64,000 nucleotides of DNA from Petrosia ficiformis (taxonomy: Eukaryota > Porifera > Demospongiae > Haplosclerida > Petrosiidae): the NCBI GenBank assembly GCA_947044365.1, contig OX345638.1, positions 2,528,201 to 2,592,200 of the forward strand. Reading direction: 5' to 3'. Both the position numbers and the translations under genes were made by a program. The notes beneath the pieces are model-generated. The model worked only from the letters and a program-made list of their open reading frames with translations, searched no databases and was not told where the DNA came from. This document shows, in pieces, positions 1-12,185 of the stretch. Position 1 is the first letter of the stretch. Each line of letters starts with the position of its first letter.

Positions 1-107
1 ACTAACTACTGTAAGTTAAAAGAAAAGGTGTGGCAAAATAGTAATTATTGTTCTATTAATAATCATATAAAGAGACAGGTGTTAGAAATTATTATTATTA
101 TTATTGT

Positions 108-3100
108 CTAGTGATAAGGAAAGTATGTAACCCAGTGAGCAGACTGTTCTTTAGGTCTTGAAGGAGCTGATGATGTAAATAATGACTGATAAGCTTTACG
201 AGACTCATGACCAGTAGAATGTCTCAGCTTTGATCTTGTTGACGATGTCTTAGTGCTTTTTGGTTTCACTGGTGGAGCTACTTTTAGTATCTTCTCTTGA
301 GGTGGTTTCAGTTTACTTGTTGTGACTACTGTCGATGTAGTTGCCATAGCAATGATTGATGTTTGTTCAGGAGAAGATGACGTTTCCATACTGAAGATGA
401 TCCTATAAATGACAAAAAAGTGTGTATTCAATTTTGAGCTAAGCAATGCAATATTGCCCAATAGTACTGGGCAAGGGTACTTGAATGCTTGATACATGAA
501 AGTGAATGTAGTATCATATACTAAAATCATCACTCAAAAATATATACATGTACCACGATGTTAACTATTTTCACCTGCATATGAAAAGATTTCATTAAAA
601 ATAGAAACATTTTTTCCTAAAACAGTTTTATGAACTTGTGTTAGTGTTGTAGTGAAACAGAGTCCGTAATATTGTACATTGTGTAAGTATTACAAATGTG
701 GATATTGCCCTGCTAGTGCATTGTGGTACTCATAATTCATTCACTTTCTTTGCAAACTCGTATAAGCTTGATTTGAATCATTTGATATTCCCAGACTATA
801 CTGTGGTCAGGAAAAACAGTTTTAGATACACTTAGGTATTATATTTTTTCTCAATTTCTATGGCTACCAAAGCCAGCCTGACCCAGTTGATGAGTCATTG
901 GTGAACACGATGAAATACATGTAGATCCTCAATACAACTATATACATTGTAATACAGGTATGGATATGGGTGTGTCTGATAGTTTGAACATGTGCAAGCT
1001 GTCTCAGATTGTGATACCTTACTAAACAAGAAGAGTGCTTATGCATTTTAATTAGAATGAATTACACGTGTATATATGCAACGTACATGTAGCTCTATAT
1101 TATATTTAATCTATCATGGTTTCTAATCATAACTTTGAAGAACTTGAGATGATAATATCTAGATTTATAATATTCCTGATTTTTCCAAAAGCTCTTCTAC
1201 GTAACTAAGTAAGCTCCTCTCAAGAAATGCAGAACTGAGAAAAGGCATCTACCCACACAATAAATTTGATTAAAAAATTGAACGGGTAACCGACTAATTA
1301 TTCAACAATCCATTTTACTATCCGTTAGGCAGATCTAGTATCTGCCACTATCTGACTCCATTTTCTATCTGGAACTAGCACTATTCTGTAAATTATTACA
1401 GTTTGTACACATAGTAACACATACCTGATGAACCTTCACTGTTGATGGTATCAGATTTTCTCTTTCTCTGGAACAAAATAATAGATTTAAAATAAGTATG
1501 TCATTAAATAGGTCATGACAACAGAACTAGGAATACTATCAATTAGTGTTCTCACTATGTGGGGGTAAAATACCACTGTACATCTATGGCGTTCTTAATA
1601 ACCGTTCTTTCCAGCAAAGGAATTAGAAGCTCTAGTCTTATAAAATGGGAAAGCTGTAAAGTTGAAAAGAATTAGTTGTTATATGTTCCACCTAAACATT
1701 TTGGGGTGTAAAGGGATTAATAGCAGCAATTACATGTACATGTAGTTTGTCAGTTCTGTGTCCCTCCCCCTCATACTATAAAATCTAATTCCATTAAACT
1801 AATACATGTACATGTAATCTTCTTCATACACATGTACCTTTGTTAATCGTACTGCCTTCCTTTTCTCCTCTCTCTGTCTCTCAACATTCTCTTCAGTACC
1901 ATTGATAATAATAACATCTTCCTTAACAAATGGCTTACCACACTAAGGAGGGAACACAGACTCAAATAAGGACTAAATGAATAATAAAATGAATTACCTT
2001 ATGACAATTATCTGATGGGACTTCCTTTAAGGGTTTCTCAGATAGAACACAACCTCATGTTCTAATAAAATTGAATCTGTAGATAAAAATAATAATAAAT
2101 AGAGCTGAACAGATATCTGTATCCATCAGTTATCACATGAAGAATTCTATATCTGGTTAGTGCTGAAACAAATACTGTCTTTTGGTATTTGAATATTCGC
2201 TTTCATTCAAACATTAGCGTGCTTATTCATCATAAATTATTTGAGTTATTTCTTAAGTACAATGGCAACTGTGTAAAGAATGGACAGAGTGGATAGAGGA
2301 GTGCATGTAAGGGAGCAAAAAATACAATGGGTTTTGACGTTCTTTAATGCATAATGGACACTTTTAGTTAGTGAACTAAAACTAAAAGTAGTCATTTTTG
2401 TCAAACTAATCACTAATTGGTTGCTATGGCACTGATAATCACTTTATTGGGTAATAATAATAAATATTCATTTACCTGTGATGTCCACTCATTTCTAGTC
2501 CAGTAACAGGACAGATATATTCACTGGATTGTACATCATTGTAAGTATCAGCTTTATCACTTGGTTTATAACCAGGATTAAGAGTCAACTGTAACTCAAC
2601 TACATCCTATAATAAATATAATTAATAATGAATGTGTAGTATGATTATGAAAATGTAAAAAGGAGTTATATGTAACTGCATATGCCATAACCATACAAAT
2701 TTAGTCCTACTGTCAGCAGTCAGTAATTACTGTCTCACTACTGTAGTGTTGAATTGACAAGTATACCAATTACTGTCAAAACTACTGTTGAATTACTTTA
2801 GTGTAATAATGAAACTACTGAATAATTACTGTACTGTATGGTGGCTTTTTATTAACATATACATGTACTGTATATATTGTATAAGTATGTAGTTCATCAT
2901 AATATTAATAATTATGATCAAATGACTTTAAACATATTTATGTCACCAGCAGTGTTCTCTCTACAGCATGTTAGCACAGCACTGCACTACTGTATTTAGC
3001 AATTGCATTATTCATTAAAAATGGTGGCACTTTTTCAGCATATGAAATGAATGTAAGACTGTATTTCAAGAGAATGGAAAGAGATGAAGAGGGTCAGGGG

Positions 3101-3346
3101 AAGATGCAGGGGACAAACTGCCACTCTTAATTTTTTTTTCAGCGGACAAAATTGTACTAGCTTTGGGAAAATGACATGTGACATTAAAAAACATTGCAGA
3201 ACTAAAAGGCAGTATTGTTCGTATTAATAGTCACATTTATCTCATACTAGTCTTATCTTACTTTGAGAGATCTGATGTGTTTAGCTATTTCAGGCATGTT
3301 GCTCTTATCCAGTAGAGTCATTAGTACAGTCTCCTTGTTGTATAAC
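108..3346 (-). pseudogene. RTF2 3' pseudogene, copy C (exons 3-8)
   Basis: This is a duplicate of the 3' six exons of the intact RTF2 gene at 26400-31858. Matching exons are at 3262-3346, 2476-2606, 1998-2076, 1838-1942, 1425-1467 and 108-394, with introns also conserved. Exons 1 and 2 are absent. The exon-5 copy has an in-frame TGA at 2055-2057 where the parent has a Cys codon (RTCGC). The exon-6 copy lacks 9 bp. The exon-8 copy lost the bases around its acceptor, so the downstream frame no longer matches. The C-terminal tail (KAYQSLFTSSAPSRPKEQSA) is still open from about 390. It cannot make RTF2; whether it is transcribed is unknown. Confidence 0.88.
2690..2885. mobile_element. MITE-like repeat (CCATACAG family)
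   Basis: This intronic stretch starts near CCATACAAATTTAG and ends at TACTGTACTGTATGG, followed by TTTTTATTAACAT. Relatives are at 29935-30030 (partial), 44781-45125 (two in tandem) and 52650-52815 (opposite orientation). The best-preserved copies have inverted ends of the form ATAAAATRTCACCATACAG. There is no coding capacity. A non-autonomous DNA element is the simplest reading. Confidence 0.5.
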
Positions 3347-3754
3347 CTGTATAGTGAGAAAATAAAACAAGTAATGACACTACATATATGTACTATAGTC
3401 AATGGATGGTCAATAATCTATATCTACATGTACATGGATAAGCTATTACCAATTTTCTAACAGGAGATTCAAGGACAAAGTTTATCAAACCCGTGTTTCA
3501 TTTAGGGAGGCAAATGGAAGCTACAGTAGATTGCAATAGGCACTGCCTCATCTTAGACTTCGGTGTTAAAAACGATATATAGTAGGGTTGGGAATTGGCT
3601 GAGATTCTGAAATCGATTATCACTAACTTTAAATCAATTGATAATGAATTAAAATCTGTGGAAGTCAATTAATGCAGGAATCTCCTCCCATTTGATGATC
3701 AAAAAGACTTTCTGTCACATACGTATTGTACATTATTTGTTGTCACATGATTTT

Positions 3755-4388
3755 GCTGAGGTAACAGTAATTCTTCTAAACTGTGTTGTATCTCTTCCCC
3801 GTTTTGTATGATCTGCTGACTCACTTGATGGACTGGATGATCTTTGTGACTGATACCACTACACTTGACACATACTGGAATATTACACTGTTGACAATAT
3901 AAGTCAAGTGTCTCATTATTGTGATATTAACATGAACAAGACAAGAATGAGGAGGATGACGAACAAAGCATCTTGATAGGTTCGTCTTGACTCATGTCGT
4001 GATCTTTCAGAGCGAGGAAAAGTGTGAACGTAATAATTTGAGTTTTTGGTGTGCATCCCAACACATTACATAAAAGCTGATCACACTCTGTACAGTAAGC
4101 TATAGGAGAATTCTCATCACATGAGTCACAAGGAGGTGGAGAAGTGGAAGTCACCTTAGACAGGACTGTGTCTAGCTTAGTCTCTTTGCTCAATTGAATG
4201 TTGCGAGGGAGAGAGGTTACACTTCCATTAGGTAGACTAGTAGAATGATTACATGTGGGACATATGATAGAGGTTGTATCCTCAACATGTAGTTTAGTAA
4301 TACATTGTACACAAGAAAGGATTCGTGGATCTTGATATGTGTTACTACAACACTGAAAAATACTAGATGATGTGGAATAGGAAGCCAT
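3755..4388 (-). pseudogene. truncated TRIM-type RING/B-box pseudogene
   Basis: It matches the 5' third of the intact TRIM-NHL gene at 6977-9181: RING, first B-box, second B-box and the start of the coiled coil. The RING lacks the LHSYC segment (15 bp deleted), which removes a His and a Cys zinc ligand. A frameshift after CDQLLCNV destroys the first B-box, and the second B-box continues in another frame to about 3755. There homology switches to RTF2 intron sequence. Filamin and NHL parts are missing. It is dead as a TRIM protein, but its 5' end could still be transcribed into the RTF2 remnant that follows on the same strand. Confidence 0.85.
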
Positions 4389-4399
4389 TATGTCTCTGG

Positions 4400-5990
4400 A
4401 GATAATATACGAGCAAAAGTATTATTGAATTCTTTGGAAAGATATCAACTTACCTACAGCTCGTCAGTGTCACAATAATTAGATTAGTAGTATTAATTTA
4501 AGTTAATTAACTATTGATAATCATAATTATTAATAACTATTAATTATTATTATAGTACATCAGAAATAAATTATGGTTACATAAATGTATATGGCTAGAT
4601 ACTGACTATATTATATAAAGATACAGATTAGGGGCTAGCTATACATGTACAATCCAATCCGTCTACTTTCTATATAACTACATAAATTTAATTTATAAAA
4701 GTACAATAGTTATACATGTACATACATTAATGGCTACTTGCTTGTCTTGTTCTGGGTCAGAAGAGGTGTGTGTGTCTGTGTATATGCAAAATGTTATTGA
4801 AAATATGATACAGCTCAAAGGCTATTGAATGCTCCATTGATGATATTCAGAAAGATGTCATTACTTCAGTTTATCAGTTAGCAAGCACATTATTTACACT
4901 AGCTACAGTATTACTACTCCACATCCCACTTCTTTTCACAGTTTCTCATAATTTTACTTTCCATTAAAACTTCGTTATACGTGGTGATATACACATGCTC
5001 TGCTATTGATCCCACCACTGTGCAAACAAAAGTCTCATTACAAGGCATAGCTTGAAGACGATGTACATGCATGCAGTTGTATTGTATCCAGCCGTGTAAA
5101 TTTGAGGCTCAGAAGCTGTTCTTGGTGCATTTATAGTATTTGCTTTTAATAAGGTAAATTACAAATCTACTGTAATAACTATATTAGTCAATGATGATCA
5201 CTTTTGGTTAGTTAACTAAAACTAAAACCCTTTTAGTAAACCTAATAGCATTTTATATAATACCTCAAATCTAGTCATACTATAACAGTAAACAAAAGTG
5301 CTCATTATTGTAGATAGTAAAAAAACACTATATAGGATAAATTATAGTAATTAAAAATTGTATATTATCATAATTTTCAAACAGTAAAATGTTGGGAACA
5401 TGTCCCTGATACTAAGGTTTGGTGCCTGTCAAAGTCAGTTCAAAATTGAACAGTATATCATATCAACCTCATGTTATTCATTTACTAATTATATCTAGCT
5501 ATTAGGTGTATTATAGTTATTGTGTGTTAATTGTTGAATACTGAATTCATTGATTCATTATTGAGAATCATTTATTGAACTTATGACATTAAACAATACA
5601 CTATATTACATATAAAGTCAATTTTGAAGTCATTGTGAAAGTATATCTGTACATGTATTTGTAATTTTGTATCAAAAATATTCCAATCAGTCAATGGTAA
5701 ATTATTTGTTGTAAGAATGATGTTTCAAGAAATACTATTGTTTAGATTGTTGTATTGAGTTTAAAGCAAAATTGTTAGGGGTGGTCACATGCCCATTTTG
5801 TCCCCATGGTCCAACCCTCATACCCCTTGTTCATAATTTGTAGAGATGATTCTTTTTGAGCTAGTTTTCAAAATGAAGATATAGTCTCTTGTTCTGTTAA
5901 TGAATAAACTAATATTTTGCAGTATTGTATGTTTTAGAAGTTGATCATGACTGTTATTTTTTGTATTGACAATTATATAAAGGTAACGAT
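4400..5990. other. AT-rich stretch without a recognised gene
   Basis: I see no credible exon on either strand. Two bits of repeat are recognisable. Near 5575-5640 is a sequence (ATGACATTAAAC, then ACATATAAAGTCA) related to the tandem block at 62.8-63.3 kb. Positions 5775-5990 match 10420-10620 and form a shared 3' flank of the two NACHT/LRR remnants. Confidence 0.6.
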
Positions 5991-6000
5991 ATCATGATAA

Positions 6001-6860
6001 CTATACAAACTCAAACTTTATTATTGGTAGTGGTTTTAGTGGATATAGTTTTTTGTGTTGTTCAATCAAACTCTTTTCCTGTGCTTTATAAGTACCCTTT
6101 AGGAGTTTTGAATACCATAGTTTAATGTACTCAAGTGAGGGATGGAGGAAGATAGCCTGAAGGAATTGTTGTATTATTTCTATCCAGCTAAGTTAACAAC
6201 ATTGATATAACTGCACTTTATCTTGAGTAGTTTGATGGTTGCATGTAACTCTAACATGTTAGTAACAAGAGGTAGTACCTGTTCATAAAACAATGATGCC
6301 TGTTTTATGTCATCATAAAAGAAATACTGACCTTTTGTGAAGTGTAGTTTCAGTTCAGTGAGGAATTCCTTCTGTGAGATGACATTAAAGAAAGTTTTTA
6401 TCTGTTCATTGTTAGTATCTGATACTGGAATGAATATACTCAGCTCTTGTAGACTAGTGTTGTGTGAGAGACCAGTTATCAGGGAGGACAGGTAGGTACC
6501 ATTAGAAATAACTATCATATACATATAACATTCAATCTTCAGATATTCTATTGTTTGGTTTGGTACCCATACTATCAATAACGTCGATGTTCTTTATCTC
6601 CACTCTCAGAGTTTTAAGTGTGTTATTACTTTGTAGAATAGTAAAGAGTTCAATAACACTCTCAGATGTGTCTAGTACTAGTGGTAAGTTAAGTTGTTGT
6701 AGACTAGGATGAGAGTCAAATAAATGATGTGGCTGATATGGATGGTATAGTTTAATACAGTGTAGTTCTTTGATATGAGGAAGAAGTGATGTTGATAGTT
6801 TATGAGACTCCAATGATCCAATATCCAGAGTAGTGAGTGGTGTATTCACCTCTACTATAT
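6001..6860 (-). pseudogene. LRR-containing 3' fragment of a NACHT/LRR-like gene
   Basis: Two overlapping open segments (6532-6849 and 6180-6578) and a third frame (about 6001-6190) encode leucine-rich-repeat-like protein. Examples are HKLSTSLLPHIKELHCIKLY, HPSLQQLNLPLVL, NTLKTLRVEIKNI, NTSLQELSIFIPV and finally HPSLEYIKLWYSKLL before a stop. At least two frameshifts (near 6560 and 6190) break the frame. LRRs of this style terminate NLR-type receptors, and a NACHT remnant on the same strand lies at 10580-11409. The two pieces are separated by the TRIM-NHL gene. I read this as a decayed NLR 3' exon; an expressed LRR protein with undetected introns is less likely. Confidence 0.65.
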
Positions 6861-6976
6861 TCAGTGTTCAATTGTTCCTTCAGACAGAGGAGAACCAACT
6901 TTAAGTGAGAATGATGTTATTGTTTTAAGACAAAATATAATACAGAACTTATATATTATCTACATTATACATACTA

Positions 6977-9181
6977 CTAGAACTTTACAAGTCTATTATT
7001 GCTATGATCAGCCACCCATACTGATCCATCAGTTGATATTGATACTCCAAATGGATTCCTAAATTCTCCTATTGAATAGATAAATGTTCCACTAGGATCA
7101 AAGATAGCAAGTGAATTTGAACTGTAGTTCACTACTAGTGAATAACCTGCTGAATCTATAGCTATACCAGTTGGATTTTGCAAATGTGTTTGGTCATATT
7201 TATATACAAACTGTCCACTGGCAGAAAAGACTGTGACTGAATTTGAACCATCACCAGTCACATGAACATTACCACATAAATCCAATGATATACCTTCTGG
7301 ATGAGTGAAACTGCTATCACCTGATACTTTCCCATCAATAATATGAGAGACTGTCCAGTCAGAATGAAATACCTGGATACGATTGTTATCCCTATCTGCT
7401 ACATACACCATTCCTTCTGGACTAATTTTTATGTCACAAGGTCCATTAAACTGTCCCACACCAGATCCCTTTCCTCCAAAAGTCCCAAGAAACCCTCCTC
7501 CTGTTGTAAACTTATGGATCCTGTCCCCCCTATACTCAGCAACATAAACTATATCTGCAATGATAGTTATTCCATGTGGGCCTTCAAACTGTAACTCACC
7601 ACTTCCCCAACTACCAATGGTAGTTTTGTTCTTTTGATTACTGTCATACACATGTATACAGTTGTCATAATAACTAGTGACAAACATATCACCTTTATCA
7701 GAGAAGGCAATATATGTGGGAGAGCTAATTCCAGTAATTGTTTGTACTGGATCTTTGAGTTTAGTATAATCACGTTGTGGGACCACACTCAGGTCAAATG
7801 GACTACCCTGAATATCCTGACCATGTATAGTAATGGAGAGTTTATGCTGACCTAATTGTTGAGGTGTGACAGAGACAAGATATGTACCATCACTGTTATC
7901 TGTAACTTGACATTCTTCACTTATTTTTCCAACAGGAGTGAGTCTACATGACACCATTTCTCCTCCTCGATCTACTTCTTGTCTTATGCTATCCCTAGAG
8001 ACCACGTTCACTTTCATTTCTGCTCCTATAGCTAACCTATTATGAGGTATTACAGCTGTACTGTTACTAGGAGAGGTATCAGATATACACCCAAACTCTC
8101 TTATCATAGTAGCTAGTGTATCGTTATTAACCTCAACTGATATGTTAGGTGACTCACAGAGATCAAGAGATATCTCTGAGTATAGCTTTTGAAGGTCATT
8201 AGTCCTTTTGTGTAGTGTATGAGCAATAGAGAGTAATTCAACATCATTGTACTCACTAATAGCAATGGAAGCAAGAGAATGACATTGACTAATGGAATCG
8301 TAGAGACATTTAGTGCCCTCCAGTTGGATAGAAAGTCGTACATTCTTGGCCATGGTTTCTTCACTACTTTTAGCTAACAAAGCTTCCTCACGTTGATGAA
8401 GAATTTGTCTCAGTTTAGCAAATGCTTGTTGAATGGTGGTATCAACTTCAAACTTATGAGCTTCAATCATTTTCTTCATCTCTTCACCAGCTGTTATGAC
8501 ATTCTTGAGATTTTGCTCAGCTAACTGAAATTCTTTTAGATTCTGTTGTATCTCTTCTTTAATTTGTATGATCTGTTGACTCACATGATGGACTGGATGA
8601 TATTTGTGACTAATACCACTACACTCAACACATACTGGAATAGTACACTGTTGACAATATAAGTCTAGTTTCTGATTATTGTGATATTGACATGTACAAG
8701 ACAAGAAAGAGGAGGATGACAAAGGAAGCATTTTGATAAGTTCGTCTTGACTCATGTTCTGAGTTTCTTTGAGAGTGATGGAAGAATGTGAACGCAAAAA
8801 TTTGAGTTTCTGGTGTGCATCCCAACACACATTACATAAAAGCTTATCACACTCTGTACAGTAAGCTATAGGAGAGTTCTCATCACATGAGTCACAAGGA
8901 GGTGGAGAAGTGGAGGTCACTTTGGATAGGACTATGTCTTGCTTAGTCTCTTGACTCAATCGAATGTTACGTGGGAGAGAGGTCACTCTACCAGTAGGTA
9001 GAGTAGTAGAGTGATTACATGTGGGACATATGATAGATGTTGTATCCTCAACATGTAGTTTAGTAATACACTGTACACAATAAGAATGAAGACAAGAAAG
9101 GATTCGTGGATCTTGATATGTATTACTACAATACTGACAAATACAAGATGATGTAGTATTGCAAGCCATCATGTCCTGCAT
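6977..9181 (-). CDS. TRIM-NHL protein, intact (RING, two B-boxes, coiled coil, filamin, NHL)
   Basis: A single uninterrupted exon of 734 codons. Residues 15-55 form a C3HC4 RING (C15, C18, C30, H32, C35, C38 and a final CPTC). Two B-box zinc fingers follow at about 97-140 and 164-205. A coiled coil lies at about 205-300, an Ig-like filamin repeat at about 370-465 (ending SPFDLSVVP), and an NHL propeller from about 475 to the C terminus (GPHGITI, GPCDIKISPEGMVYVADRDN, NPTGIAIDS, NPFGVSISTDGSVWVADHSN). This is the TRIM2/TRIM3/TRIM71 layout: a likely RING E3 ligase whose NHL propeller binds RNA or protein. I cannot assign it to one vertebrate member. The Met at 9181 is used, but one 15 bp downstream (MACNTTSS) fits a pseudogene copy equally well. 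It is the only unbroken copy among at least four here. Confidence 0.9.
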   Translation of the reverse strand: MQDMMACNTTSSCICQYCSNTYQDPRILSCLHSYCVQCITKLHVEDTTSIICPTCNHSTTLPTGRVTSLPRNIRLSQETKQDIVLSKVTSTSPPPCDSCDENSPIAYCTECDKLLCNVCWDAHQKLKFLRSHSSITLKETQNMSQDELIKMLPLSSSSFLSCTCQYHNNQKLDLYCQQCTIPVCVECSGISHKYHPVHHVSQQIIQIKEEIQQNLKEFQLAEQNLKNVITAGEEMKKMIEAHKFEVDTTIQQAFAKLRQILHQREEALLAKSSEETMAKNVRLSIQLEGTKCLYDSISQCHSLASIAISEYNDVELLSIAHTLHKRTNDLQKLYSEISLDLCESPNISVEVNNDTLATMIREFGCISDTSPSNSTAVIPHNRLAIGAEMKVNVVSRDSIRQEVDRGGEMVSCRLTPVGKISEECQVTDNSDGTYLVSVTPQQLGQHKLSITIHGQDIQGSPFDLSVVPQRDYTKLKDPVQTITGISSPTYIAFSDKGDMFVTSYYDNCIHVYDSNQKNKTTIGSWGSGELQFEGPHGITIIADIVYVAEYRGDRIHKFTTGGGFLGTFGGKGSGVGQFNGPCDIKISPEGMVYVADRDNNRIQVFHSDWTVSHIIDGKVSGDSSFTHPEGISLDLCGNVHVTGDGSNSVTVFSASGQFVYKYDQTHLQNPTGIAIDSAGYSLVVNYSSNSLAIFDPSGTFIYSIGEFRNPFGVSISTDGSVWVADHSNNRLVKF

Positions 9182-9439
9182 GGATATAATATAAAAACAA
9201 AATTATTAATTCTTTGGAAAGAAAATGAACTTACCTAGAGCTTAAGGTTTAACTTTCAGAAAAAGGTGTGGCAGACTTAGTAGGTGAGTTATTATTAACT
9301 ACTAATAACAGAAATTAATTTTATTTTTAGTGATAACAGGACATTATAATGAAAAGAATAATAATCTATCAGGCGTTTCAATAGTGCATGATTGTTTCAC
9401 GCTCCTACCTCTCTTCTACTATTCTTTATTATGGGCTTC

Positions 9440-9672
9440 TGGTGATAAGGATTAACCCAGTGAGCAGACTGTTCTTTAGGTGTTGGAGGAGCTGAGGATG
9501 TAAATAATGACTGATAAACTTTACGAGACTCATGTCTTAGTTTAGATTTTTTGCTTTTTGGTTTTACTGTTGAAACTTTTAGTATCTTAATTCTCTTGAA
9601 GTGGTTTCAGTTTACTTGTTGTGACTACTCTAGTTGCCACAGCAATAATTGATGTTTGTTTGGGTGGGAAGA
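9440..9672 (-). pseudogene. RTF2 last-exon fragment, copy D
   Basis: A diverged copy of RTF2 exon 8. It keeps the stretch around KEQSAHWVNP and the reverse complement of the METSS/PEQTSI region, but has several small deletions and a frameshift. It sits 260 bp upstream of the intact TRIM-NHL start, the same order and spacing as RTF2 exon 8 and the TRIM pseudogene at 26.2-26.4 kb. This shows the two were duplicated together. Confidence 0.8.
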
Positions 9673-10079
9673 TGATCCTAATCAGAAATCATAGTATTAC
9701 ATCATAGTTCTTGTATATACACATTACATACTGACGTGAAGTTATGCAATTTCCACTCTCTACACTATATTCAATTATCATGTCCAATATTTCATATTAG
9801 ATGCACAAAGAAGGTTTGGAAACCTAAAATGATTTAATTAAAATGTTATTCTATATACTTTGTATATCTAATAGACAGTAGTATAAGGATAATTATTGGA
9901 TTATAATTACTTGTATATCACCATGCAGTCATACCAACATAACCACTATTCCTTGCAACTGTACTAACCAATCATTATTGTATCTTAATGCTTTTAAAAT
10001 ATGTGTGTAAAAACGATAAATTGTCTTAAAATATCAACAACAACAAAAACATGGGAGTACACTAGGTGTTTATAACTGA

Positions 10080-10400
10080 TGGAGAGATATATTATAACAT
10101 TGTACTCTTGCATAAAGAGAACACTAATTATTAGCATAACTTGTTATCATGACCTGTTTATTATACTTACTTATTTTATATTTATTATTTGTTCCAGAGA
10201 AAAAGAAAAGTATGATACCAACAACAGTGAAGGTTCATTAGGAATATGTTGTTGTGTTGTATAACTGTACATGTAATAATTTACAGAATAGTGCTGGTCA
10301 CAGATAAAAAATGGAGCCAGATACTAGACCTGGGTAATGGGTAGAAAAATGGATTGTTGAAGAATTATTGCAGGTACTCGGGTATGATTGTTTCAAGATA
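10080..10400 (+). pseudogene. inverted copy of RTF2 exon 7 and flanking introns
   Basis: On the plus strand, 10196-10240 reproduces RTF2 exon 7 with its acceptor (TTTGTTCCAG, then a basic KRK-type stretch and NNSEGS). Downstream, 10270-10390 matches the next intron of copies B and C. RTF2 and its other copies run on the minus strand, so this piece is inverted. A second inverted piece is at 15540-16060. Confidence 0.75.
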
Positions 10401-10579
10401 TATATGTATGCATGCAGGTTCATTTTTGAACATGTCCACTTTGTCCCCATAGTCCTACGCTCATACAAACTGTTTATAATTTTTAGAGATGATTCGTTTT
10501 GAGTTAGTTTTCAAAATTAATTGAAGATAGTCTCCTGTTCTGTCAATGATTAAACTAATATTTTACAGTATTGTGTGTT

Positions 10580-11409
10580 TTAGGAGTTGATACTGTTTTT
10601 TTTATATTGACAATTATATAAAGATAACAATATCTGTAAAATCATACTCAAGTGAAGTAATTGATAACTTTTCTCTCCATACACAGTAAATGTTGTCATT
10701 AGTCCTAGATAGTCTGCCTTGACAACTGACTCATTCAGAGACTGCTGGACTTGAAACAAAGAAAATGTCATTCTTGGATTGTTTTCATTCAAGCAGAGGT
10801 AAGCAAATTTACACATCTCTTGGAAAGGTGTAGATATGACTGGTGATGGTAAATGATGAAGGCTGTTTATTCGGTGAGGTTCAGTAAATTGAGTCTTTTT
10901 CACATATCTTCTGATAGTTTGTAGGATAAAGTTCTCATACAATTGTGTGAGTGTTGTTGGTAACTTTCCATGATAAACTAAAATGACTATGGAACAGACT
11001 AGTGGTATATAACACAATGACTGGACATCACTTCGAACTTTAAGATTTTGGATGAGTTTCTCTGCTAGATGAGGTTCCTTTTCAAGTGTTCCAAGGACTA
11101 CATTATTAATTCCTTGTACTGTAAACCCCATCACCTCAACATGTTTATTGATAGAGTGCAAGTCAAGCAGTGAAGAAGAGGCATAGCTACGAGAGGTAAC
11201 TATTACTGAACATTTATGTAATAGCTTTTTACAAATGAGTTTAGTTGCTAGTGAAGACTGTCTGAGTTCAACACTTAATTCATCCCAACCATCAAAGATT
11301 ATCAGTAGTCCTTCACCATGCCTCTTTTGAAACCGTTTTGCTACCATGACAACCTCATCACATTGATAAACAAACAGGTCTGATAGTGTACTAGCTTGAG
11401 CTACCTTGT
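10580..11409 (-). pseudogene. NACHT-domain fragment of an NLR-like gene
   Basis: An open segment begins before the first Met (YDKVAQASTLSDLFVYQCDE) and continues through a Walker B-like motif, GLLIIFDGWDEL. It then has the sensor-like SVIVTSRSYA, a winged-helix part (YIPLVCSIVILVYHGKLPTT) and YQLLHLS, which normally precedes the LRRs. The Walker A (P-loop) exon is not seen upstream, where AT-rich DNA begins. After YQLLHLS the sequence jumps to a 3' flank shared with 5775-5990, so the LRRs are deleted. It belongs to the STAND NTPase/NLR class by motif. It could be an exon of a longer gene, but truncation at both ends argues for a remnant. Confidence 0.7.
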
Positions 11410-12185
11410 CATATCTTATAGTTACAAAAATATTTTACAATTACTTTACTATAAAGGTACAAAATTAAATAGTTAAATAAATTTCTTAAAATATTTTAAA
11501 ATAGTCTTTAATTTTTTCTATTCTCTTCTCTTCTATCACCTTTTTTATTCCCTTCTCCACATCCTTTTCTAAATTCTCCTTTACCTCCTCTACTACTCTC
11601 TCCTCCTCTCTCTCTCCTGCTTGTCCTGATTTAACCACATGTGGAATATTTCCTTCTCGAGCCTACATTTGCTGCATACCCAGATATGTCGGCAGCACTT
11701 ATAACATTGGCAGTTTTCACATCTGTAAAAACTGTTCTTTTCGGTTCTCTTTTTTTTTGGCCTCAGATTCTTCCTCATTGATTTCTCTTCACCTCTTTTT
11801 CATGGTAATTATTTCCTCTGGTAATGCTGCCACAATACTCTCTGACTATAAAATTGTATAGTGGTGTTTTATGTGTTTTTTAAACGTCCTATCAGAAACC
11901 TGTGAAGCACTAACTAGTGATTAGAATATGCAATACTATGCATGACCAAGTATGTACGTATGTGTGATAGAGATCTTTACCAAACGTTTAACTATCTGTT
12001 TTTTTAACACCCTAATCTTGAAAAATGACTATCCGCAAGAATGTATTGTTGCATGTACAGTTTGTGTATACATGCAAAATTTGACAGATTGGTCCTTAAT
12101 GCATTATAGAACCACATGTTATTGTACTATACTACTTCATGCACTTTAAGTGTGTCCAGCTGAAGTAGAAAGCATGTGAACCTGC
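11410..12185. other. non-coding stretch, nothing recognised
   Basis: AT-rich and CT-rich sequence. A 61-codon cysteine-rich frame on the minus strand (11593-11778) has no family signature and no splice context that convinces me. Confidence 0.5.

Noticed and set aside
11593..11778. A 61-codon Cys-rich frame resembling a small zinc-binding protein
   Set aside because: No recognisable spacing of ligands, no homologous copy in the window and no splice context. It is likely to be chance.
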